A stretch of 64,000 nucleotides of DNA, taken from assembly GCA_037903475.1 (NCBI GenBank), contig JBAJFG010000002.1, positions 992,001 through 1,056,000 on the forward strand. The letters run 5' to 3'. This document shows, piece by piece, positions 56,207 through 64,000 of the stretch. The notes beneath the pieces are model-generated. The model worked only from the letters and a program-made list of their open reading frames with translations, was not told the origin of the DNA and made no database searches. The stretch is from Ancylostoma caninum. Taxonomy: Eukaryota > Nematoda > Chromadorea > Rhabditida > Ancylostomatidae. Both the position numbers and the translations under genes were made by a program. Numbering within the stretch: position 1 is the first letter of the stretch; every line of letters begins with the position of its first letter.

Positions 56207-58800
56207 AAAAATTTATTGAATAAAAACATTGTTCGTAGAGTTGTGCAAGAAATAGTGGGAAAATATTAGCGATACTGTTGGAATGAATATGAAACAAAGA
56301 TGGAAATACGTGTACTCATGTATACCCCGCGGGATGGACGTGTATTACATTATTAGGTAGATAAATGAAATTCCAATAAACAAAAGCTTAATATGCCACA
56401 TCACGCTGTTATTACAAAACTTTATAGATAGCTTAGCGTTCGTCTCAACCGTCCTCCGAATAAAAGTGTGCCTCCAGCTTTTTTATATGTAAGCTACATG
56501 TTCCTCATCATATTTCGCCATTTTTAAGTGATGTCTTGGGGAAGATATAATTAAAGCGTGTAGACTTCAGGTTCATCTCCCCAAAACCACCCACCTGCGG
56601 AGCTCTCGATCATTACAGCGGAACAGAGGATATTTCTAAATCGTAATTATTTTGATTGCAGATTGCATACAAATAATAGCTCACTTGAAGAAAGAAAAAA
56701 GAGACACTAGGTACTCATAGACATTCATTTCTGTCGCTCATCTCTGGCTTTCTCGTTGGAATCCATGTCGTCTTCTGCGGTTTTTTGTGCAGAAACGTTT
56801 TCGTAAATTAGTATTTCGCAATTGATACTGGGGTTTTTCTCATCGGCCCACTGATGTCTAGTGGTGAAGGATGGAGTTCCTCTTTTTTGCGGCCTTCTTC
56901 GCCTCTACACGGATCTTCCCTTCGCCTTTACACGGACGCAAAGCCTTTTTCCCGCAGCTTTGCCGCACTTCGCGGACGACGGCGATTTTCTGCGGATCTG
57001 TTCCATCAATTTTTTGGTGAGATAGCTGAGGATGGAATTCTCTTTTCCGGCTAATTAAAATGAATTCAATTACATTCTTAGGTGAGCCTTTCTGTTGATG
57101 ATAGAATGTTTTAGATTTTCTCCTTTAATAAATATTCTTGACTGACTCTTCTTTCTAGAAATGTGAAGTAGTCACTCGATTCGCTGTCTTTAAAGGGTTC
57201 CCGAGAAAACTCGGTGCGGGTTCGAAACACTTTTCGAAGCCGTTCCCTTTTATTCTCTACTTGTATCAAGAGGAGGAACCTGGTGAGGGGGGGGGGGTAT
57301 CGCGGCGTCAAAAACTGAAAGAAAAACCTATTTTGGCAGGCAGTACAAAGGGTTCAGCTACAGCTGCTAACAGCACCGCTCGGTCTTGCCGCAACATCCC
57401 TCCAACGAAATTCTTCAGGCCGTCGTGGCTTTTCAAGCCTTACACTGTTTTTCCGAACTCCTAGGCAACTACTACGTTCTGAAGAGTTTAGCAAAAGAAT
57501 GAGCACCCATAATGTCATGAGCCTCTTTTGTTTTGAACGGAGCGTGCTTATTTTGTTAGCTTCGGAAGTTCTGTGTTCCAAGAATGTGGGTGGGCGAAAT
57601 GTAGTGTAATGTTTCTGGGTTCCAAGAATGTGGATGTGCATAATGCATTGCATACGATATTGCATGGAGAAAGGTACTTCCAAAAACGTTTTTAGAAGTA
57701 AAAAGACCAAGGGGATGAGGATTTCCTTTCTCTGTTTTCTTCTAGATTTTGTTCACTTCGACTCCAAACGTGCTTGCAGTTCAAGCATCTTAAAGGCAGC
57801 ACTCACGGAAATTTTCACTTCTGAAATGAGTCGCTTACCATGTAGCCGGCCGCTGGACAATCGCAACAGTAAGTTGAACACCTTGCATGGACGCCTTCCT
57901 GCGAAGATAGTGCCGTGGACACATCTGCCGAACTGTACATTAGGGTTCCGTCACGCCAACTAACGCCGTTGACAGGGTGTGCGCATGTGGCTCAACGGGG
58001 GCTTGTTTATGGAATTCGTACCATTTGCAGGGTTCCGTGGCGGGACCCATCACGGAACACTCGTCCGCGCTTTGGACACACATGAAATACCGCTATCATT
58101 CTCTGTGTTTTTCGCATGTTTCACGCTACTTCATCGTTGTCAATGAGTTCATCGTCCCTAAAAACCCCGATATACCGCGAAATCTCCAACCCAAAAATTT
58201 CCGTGAGTGGTGTCTTTAACCGCCGGCATGCAATCACAACACGTTCGACTTTTCTTTCTAGATGGATTGCGGAATACTGTGGGAACGCCAGACGGAGACT
58301 AGACTAACCTTTTACAGCCGTCTGCCGGCTTGTATACACTTCGAGTGCCACGTGGCAATATAGAAAAAAAGTGTGCAGGTTAATCTGCATATTCCCTTCC
58401 TCATGCGCGCACACAGCAGGTTCTCCTGCTCCACCCGCGACCACCTGCCGGAAGCCTACATCGGCCAAAAGTGGGCGGGATCACCGGCGCTCAAAACACC
58501 CGAATGTCTGAGATAGGCATCCATCATAGAATCTATGACGAAACAAATACTGTCTTTTTCACGAATCTTGCCGGTTGGCAGTCCGCCAAGATGAGATAAC
58601 GCTGTTATAGGCGAGACATGTTTTGGCGCGCTTCCCGCTACCGATCGTCGATTGATAGCGCCGATTCTCATGATTGAGCGTATGATAAAATGCGGGCTGT
58701 GTAATTAAACAGAACACATTGAATTACTCCGATTTTTGGAGCAGACAGTACTCTTGATGTGAATACCGACAATATTCGCTGAGACGATATCATTTTGCAA
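56207..58800. other. Upstream side of the last visible cyclase exon
   Basis: No further kinase-homology exon could be found on the minus strand. A plus-strand frame 57745-57872, with acceptor TTCTTCTAG and donor CA|GTAAGT, looks exon-like but has no recognisable product. A G-run lies at 57285-57295. Confidence 0.35.
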
Positions 58801-58809
58801 CCGACCTCG

Positions 58810-58870
58810 CACTCTGCATTGTTGGAAGATCGCGCTTTCTTTGAAGCGGATCTTTCAACAATGCAGAGTG
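58810..58870. repeat. Near-perfect 61-nt hairpin
   Basis: 22-bp arms CACTCTGCATTGTTGGAAGA(TC) and GATCTTTCAACAATGCAGAG(TG) with one mismatch. The 17-nt loop itself pairs (CGCTT/AAGCG). The size fits a small-RNA precursor, but a tiny foldback or assembly artefact is equally possible. Confidence 0.7.
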
Positions 58871-58938
58871 AAGGGATTTCAGTGTTACGAGAAATTGAAC
58901 TACGATTACCATCGCGTAGTGGTCTTTGCTGGCATTAA

Positions 58939-59590
58939 CCCATTGACGACCGCGCCCATTTTTGCGTGTCTGGCGCGTGGGACCAACGCCCCTTTCAAGA
59001 GTGCGGTGCCCGCGAAGTTCCACACCGTTACGATAAGATAATTAGGACTCAAACAGATTTTTTTTTTGCAGAAATAATTTGAAATCTAGTTCCAGAAGAT
59101 TACTAGTATCATCAGACCAAGAAAAGGAGAGAATCTAAACGCTTCTGGATTCCATTAAGGCCGAAGGAAGTTTCTAGAAGGTGTTTCCAGTGTTATAAGG
59201 GAGTTTTCAGGAAGTATACACGTTCGTACGGCTTTAGCCTGACCATTAAGGAGGTGCAGAATGTAATGAACGTGTTTCTATATAGGAAACGTGGCTTTTC
59301 TCCAGAATATTTCCATCCACTACACAAGAATTGTGAAGCAATCTCCCTCGATTTCAAAATCTTATCCTTTTCATGATACTTGTCGCAATAAGGAAGAACT
59401 CTTTCTTGAACCACAGTTGTTTTAGACCTTTTTAGGATGTACTGTACACATTTTATATGCAAATACTATGAAATAGTTCCAAAACAGGGTCCAGCACTTG
59501 ATAATATTGGCGCGGCTCACCAGTGAGCCGCGCGGTCCCACGCGACCAAAAAAGCGCGGCTCACCGATGAGCCACGCGGTCGCCAATGGG
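58939..59590. mobile_element. piggyBac-like non-autonomous element with TTAA duplication
   Basis: TTAA at 58935-58938 and 59591-59594. Ends CCCATTGACGACCGCG and CGCGGTCGCCAATGGG, starting with CCC as in piggyBac elements. The right side has two strong hairpins in tandem, GCGCGGCTCAC..GTGAGCCGCGC (59511-59535) and GCGCGGCTCACCGATGAGCC (59552-59575). No DDE transposase; the minus frame 59462-59193 is unrecognised. Confidence 0.85.
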
Positions 59591-59639
59591 TTAAGGGACA
59601 AAAGATGAAGTCGGCATTAATCAATCCCATTTGTGGGAT

Positions 59640-59858
59640 GTGTATCCGACTTCAATTGAAAATCATAGAGTATTTTCACAGCAACTTGCTGGAACATCAG
59701 ATGTTTCAAGTCACTGCTCCATCCACCACGACTTTGCACGTACAATTCCAACGACGCCAGCAATGGTGAGATGGAAGGCTTGATTCGCCCAAGACGAGGT
59801 CGAACCATGGATGGTGTAAGCCGCGTGCACCTCTCGTGACTGCGACATAAGCGCCCCC
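59640..59858 (-). mobile_element. tRNA-derived SINE, copy 2
   Basis: Minus strand: TATGTCGCAGTCACGAGAGG (A-box-like), CCATGGTTCGACCTCG (B box), then a body with AAGCCTTCCATCTCACC, GCAGTGACTTGAAACATC and CAAGTTGCTG, aligned with copy 1. No poly(A) or target duplication could be fixed. Confidence 0.7.
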
Positions 59859-60646
59859 ATACTGGCATTACGGAGGCACATAGCAGTTGCAGCGTGCTAT
59901 CTGTGAAGTAAACTTGACTAGGATTGGCATGGTTCATCGTCGTTTGTGTACATCTTTGTGGTTGATTTGATGTAATTTGAGCTTTTTTGGTACCATGCAA
60001 AGTGTTTTTGGTAGCCTTATGTAAGTGTCAGGGTAGGACAGCCACTAGTCAAAAAGGGTTCGCCGTGTGGGCCTAATCTATTGTGATTGTTCGCTCGTAA
60101 TTCTGAAGAATTCATCTACTTCATGCTGTGTTGATCTCATCACACAACAGTAATAAGGGCTGGGCATACTTGCAGCGACGACGATTTGGTCGCCACGCGA
60201 TTTAACTTGCAAACATCACGGAAGCTGCCGTGGCCATTCCACGCGCATTCATTTTCAAAAGCAGTCCGTAGACGCGCGGCCGATTTTCAAAAAAACCTCA
60301 CGAATAGTGTGCCGACCAAATTGCCGTTAAATAGTAGACGGACCTACTTCATTTTGTGAGTTTTCAGCGATTTTCCTCATTTCTCATGCAGTCACTTAGC
60401 TACGTCCGGACGTTGTGACGCGACTGAATTGCTCATTTTCTTCGTCTTTCTCTTTAAAATTTCTATCACTTCTATTCATTTATGTGAGTATTTCTCTATT
60501 ACAGATTTCCCGCTCGAACTTTGATGAGGATGTGTGCAGATCTTTCCCTTTCCTAAATAGTATGCTTTCAAATTCCATGTCCTCTTATCATAAAACCTGG
60601 GCATTTTTCTCGGACTATTTATACCTTCGATGTTTTGTCTGTCATA
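59859..60646. other. No gene recognised
   Basis: Short frames only. The 60415-60717 frame is Ser/Phe-rich without a domain and overlaps a MITE end. Confidence 0.35.
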
Positions 60647-60846
60647 CAGGTTGTTATACGAACACATTTATTGGCCGATGTTTCGACAAAAAGTCGTTCT
60701 CAAGGCCTGAAAGTTGATCAGTTTCCTTGAGTCTGCGCTCTAACCCATCAAACACCTCCTCTGACCTGCACATTCAACTCATTCCGGGCAGATAACCATG
60801 AGTACCGACTGCTACAGTCCAATAAAAGTGTTCCTATAACAACCTG
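60647..60846. mobile_element. 200-bp TA MITE
   Basis: Ends CAGGTTGTTATACGAACACA and CAGGTTGTTATAGGAACACT (reversed), continuing TTTATTGG, with TA at 60645-60646 and 60847-60848. The interior has CCGATGTTTCGACAAAAAGT followed by CGTTCTCAAGGC, a self-complementary GTCGAAAC-type motif. Confidence 0.88.
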
Positions 60847-60859
60847 TATACCAAAAAAA

Positions 60860-62425
60860 AAACAAGAAGATATCAATAGTATGCTTTCAATTTGTTCACA
60901 AGCTGCCGCATTCTGGAGTGATTTCTAACTCTTTTTTCATAACCAAATTCGCATTCCTTCGAATTGTGGATGTTTTACCAAAATTTCAAAAAAAAAATAA
61001 CACAATAATTATGCTCACTAGGTCACACAAAATTAGAACCAGTTTGAAACGCCAAAATAGCTTTTCGAAACCAGTTAGGAGCCACGATTCTGAAGTGCAA
61101 AACTTTTTATCACAGATTATTACCGCTAGGTAAGGGAAACAAGTGTGAATGAAGCTTAAATATCGAAATTTTAGTGGGACAAGCCCAGTGAGTGAAGCTA
61201 TGCCATCGTCAATCATAAAATGAAGTATGCCCTAGTACGCGCTTCCGCAACTAGATCACTCGTACAAAACCTAGTCGCGGCGACCAAACCGCGTTGCTTG
61301 AAGTATGCCCAGGGCTGTAGCCAAAGGGTAGCACTGGTAAACGAGTGAGCAGTGGTGCCTCCATTAAAGACATGGAGACATCGCGATGATATGGACCAGT
61401 CTTTGATCCTTAGCTGGATCTGAGGAAAGTGTTTAACATACGACATAAAGATGTTATAGTTGAAAAGTTTCTGAAGAGGATCAGTAGGCGCGCTCTACTT
61501 CTGTTCGAAAGTATTTTAGCACGACTTCAGTCCAAAAGTATTTTAGCACGAGCATTCCAGCCCAACAGTTCTGATAGCGCCTGAAAATCTGAATCGTTTT
61601 GTGCGTCAGTATACTACGAGGTGACATCGAACGACTCCTTTATGCGCTTTTGATGAAAGTAGGTGGAAGTGCTGCACAAGTCCTCTCGTGTTAGGCAAAT
61701 ATGACGATTTTTTGGCGAATAATTGATCTGCAATTTTATTAGAGAACAGGAGATCCTATCGGTGGTCCACTTACGCAGCTTGTTACAGGAACGAAGCCGA
61801 CACCAACAGAGCACAGCAGACCACTGATCACTTGCAAAGAATTCCTATGGGTTTCCAGCAGATCATAGAGGATTGGTCTGTTTGGTTTTCCCGATTTCAA
61901 CCGGCTCAAGAGCATTTATTCAGCCCGGCAGATCTCTCAACTTTAATCCGATTAATTTTGTCAATATCCTGCTTCATATCATAGGAGTGACTTTCTGTGT
62001 TGTGCGCTGATAAATGGTGGGAGAAATGGGCCAAAGGAAAGGACACGAAACTTGACGTCAGCGGCAATGAATGGATCAACTCCTTTGTTGACCCCGACGT
62101 TGGATGCTCCGATTGTATCTTGCCTAAGACAAGATACAATGCCGAACTGACAATGTGTGATAACCAGGTGTGCAGGGATATTTCCGTCTTCCCTTTACAG
62201 CCATTTTTGGCTTCCATGTTTACGTCTTACATTTTCCGGAGTCCGGCACAAGACAAAAAAAAGTAACGAAGATAAAAAAAAGAAGATATGAACCTTTAGC
62301 CTTTATAAACTGCTTCAAAATCGTTGCTTCTCAGTATCATTAAAAATTACTCTGAAGCGCCTTTCTGCTCTGACGAAGCATTCTTAATGTGAATGGTTGC
62401 TTTCCACTATCTAACTTCTTCTTAT
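60860..62425. other. No gene recognised
   Basis: Short frames only. A small hairpin ATTGTATCTTG..CAAGATACAAT sits at about 62113-62141. Confidence 0.35.
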
Positions 62426-62429
62426 TTGG

Positions 62430-62740
62430 CAGTTCATGTGTGTGTGTGGTGTGGTGTGGTGTGGTGTATGGTGTGTGTGTGTGCACAAGGATGCTCCGGC
62501 GTTCATAAATGGGGGAACGCCTGTAGACGGGTCCAATGGTGTGGTGAGGGTGCGCCGGCATCCAAAAGTGGGGAAACACCTGTAGTCGGGTCAAGCGGTG
62601 TGATAAGGGTGCATCGCCGTCGAAAACTGGGGGAACGCCCGGAGACGGGTCCAGAGGCGTGATAAGGGTGAACCGGTGTCCAAAAGTGTGGGAAAACCTG
62701 GAGTCGGGTCCAACGGTGTGATAAAGGTGCGCCGGTACTC
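62430..62740 (+). repeat. GT microsatellite then about 60-bp minisatellite
   Basis: 62432-62485 is GTGTGTGTGGTGTGG-type. From about 62486 there are four to five units of roughly 59-60 bp with GTGCGCCGGCATCCAAAAGT, GGGGAACGCC and GAGACGGGTCCA. Unrelated in sequence to the 2655 and 15790 arrays. Confidence 0.85.
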
Positions 62741-62785
62741 AGGTCCTACCCCAGTTTGCACTGATTCGATCATTTTATATTATTA

Positions 62786-63605
62786 GGTCGTCAAGTATGA
62801 AAGGTCCGATTTATGAGCAGTGAGTTTGACAGTCTCTATCTTCGAAGTTTTACTTGATCTCTTCTCTTCTTTACTTTCATTATTAAGATACATCCTCTTC
62901 CTTTCGAAATCACTTCTTGGGTTTTTGATCAGTTGGCGAATTTTTGTTCAAAAGCATTTTTTTGTAGAACTACTCAAAGACGAAAAATGGTGTGGTTTTG
63001 GAACATAGGTTCCATTTTCAGGCCATTAGAGCTGAGAAAGGTGGGAACATCAGCGTAGTGTTAAGGGACATTTGGCTAGTAGATGCACTAAACAGCGTTT
63101 GCTTGGGAAGTTCCGCTCAGGTGACATGAAGCTCCAAAGTGAGCCTTATGATGAACCTTGATATCGATGAGCTGGGAGCCAGAGCCGAAGCGAATAGGAG
63201 TCAAACTAGGTCAGCGTAAGCAGCAAGGTGTGACCTTTATAATCCATTAATATTTTGGTGCTCAAGGCAATATGACCATTAAAAGTGGCTCGGTGAATAA
63301 AATTTTCCCAGTTTGACCCTCAAAAATGGGTACCAATTTTTGAGCATTTTTCACAAATCCACGCTACTCTAGTCAGAGGAGCAGGAGGGAGGACCAACCT
63401 GCCACTCACTGTATTGGGCAAACCTTGCTCTATTCGACCACACCTCCTTTCAGGGATTAGCTCACTTCTTACTGGAGAAAATGGTCAATTTTCAACATGA
63501 TGTTGGAAACGATCTTCGCCACTTGATTGCTGCTAGCTTTCCACGTTTCCAAGCTGTTGGCGCAATAAAGCTGCAGTTAATATGGCAAGGCTGTGGGGAT
63601 AGTAT
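62786..63605 (+). mobile_element. Mariner remnant, split by the 63608 mariner
   Basis: Reverse-complement copy of 42775-41970: starts GGTCGTCAAGTATGAAAGGT after TA and follows it through AAGCTGCAGTTAATATGGCA to GTGGGGATAG. There the other copy continues TATAGGAGCG, but here a mariner end begins. The rest lies beyond the window. Confidence 0.85.
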
Positions 63606-63607
63606 TA

Positions 63608-64000
63608 GGTTGGTGCAAAAATAATGCGCGTTTTCATACCTTTGATTCCGAGCCCCGTAACTCGTTTCAAAATCAATCTTTTCAGAAATGCTCAAAACTA
63701 CTGTAGTCCGCAAATCTTTGGCAATAAGGTAGATGTTCTCCCATTTTCGTGCATCCCGAATATGGCCTTCTAGAATCGACAAATTTCCGGAAGGCAATTT
63801 TGACATCCCTTTAATTTTCGAAAAAATTCTCCCGGAAGAAGTCGTCCAAATTCTCTGAGAAGTGGTGGTCGGTGAGCGAGAGGTTTGCTGACTATAATAT
63901 ATGAGGCAGAGGTTCCGAGCCTAATTGCTCCATCCTGTAGGGACTTTGTAGTGCGAGATATGGCTGGATGGTGCTGTGTAGGAGTGGTGAATCCATTTTA
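63608..64000 (-). mobile_element. Mariner 3' end, running off the window
   Basis: After TA (63606-63607) it reads GGTTGGTGCAAAAATAATGC, the widespread mariner end. The minus strand gives the C-terminal transposase region in pieces: [14 protein letters not shown], then DVKIAFRKFVDSR. Inserted in the 62786 element at a TA. Only the 3' 390 bp are in view. Confidence 0.82.

Noticed and set aside
60986..61216. Minus-strand frame as an upstream kinase-homology exon
   Set aside because: A chance LKSSNC/KITDFG-like reading could not be aligned in any frame and splice sites do not fit.
62393..62662. Val/Cys/Gly-rich 89-codon frame
   Set aside because: It consists of a GT microsatellite and a 60-bp minisatellite.
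1..64000. CRISPR arrays, bacterial operons, integrons or phage
   Set aside because: No regularly spaced short repeats with unique spacers, no ribosome-binding-site-led gene strings, and spliced eukaryotic coding sequence throughout.

Overview
The window looks like nuclear DNA of a clade V (strongylid or rhabditid) nematode, with a hookworm-type parasite as my best guess. The evidence is a receptor-type guanylate cyclase of the nematode gcy kind, short 49-111 bp introns with TTTCAG-like acceptors mixed with introns over 10 kb, and heavy loads of RTE, CR1 and mariner debris. There are no bacterial operons, rRNA genes or CRISPR arrays. The species is inferred.

One host gene is well supported. 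It is a minus-strand receptor guanylate cyclase running from 56206 (entering from beyond the window or from an unseen exon) down to its stop at 22940. Eleven exons give 1182 nt of uninterrupted reading frame, with matching splice phases at every junction. The encoded 393 residues cover the end of the kinase-homology domain, the dimerisation helix, the whole cyclase domain and a short tail. All cyclase catalytic residues I can place are present. Two introns are about 12.9 kb (23357-36299) and 12.0 kb (36399-48397), and both are filled with transposons.

Layout: 1-740 possible LTR remnants; 2460-3310 a 60-bp minisatellite with a conserved head; 3570-8605 an old RTE element (minus) carrying three nested insertions; 9381-10238 mariner; 12804-14482 CR1-like remnant; 15605-20409 a large inverted repeat with two copies of a TTCGAA-rich element and a 903-bp TA-target transposon in one arm; 22940-56206 the cyclase gene. 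Its introns hold a Helitron-like element, an internally deleted RTE copy, hAT-type MITEs, nested mariners, a nearly intact RTE (36730-40440), a 2.4-kb palindromic-end element and a mariner with a tRNA-derived SINE. The interval 56207-64000 is probably the next intron or upstream DNA. It has a piggyBac-like MITE, a second SINE, a TA MITE, a minisatellite and two mariners, one inserted in the other.

In several places the same window holds both an occupied and an empty copy of a site, so insertion events can be read directly: 19080-19982 against 16515-16530, and 63608 against the 41865-42775 copy. The most distinctive structures are the transposon-swollen cyclase gene, the TTCGAA-repeat element family inside the palindrome, and the RTE nest. 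I did not find a clear case for a wholly new biochemical system.
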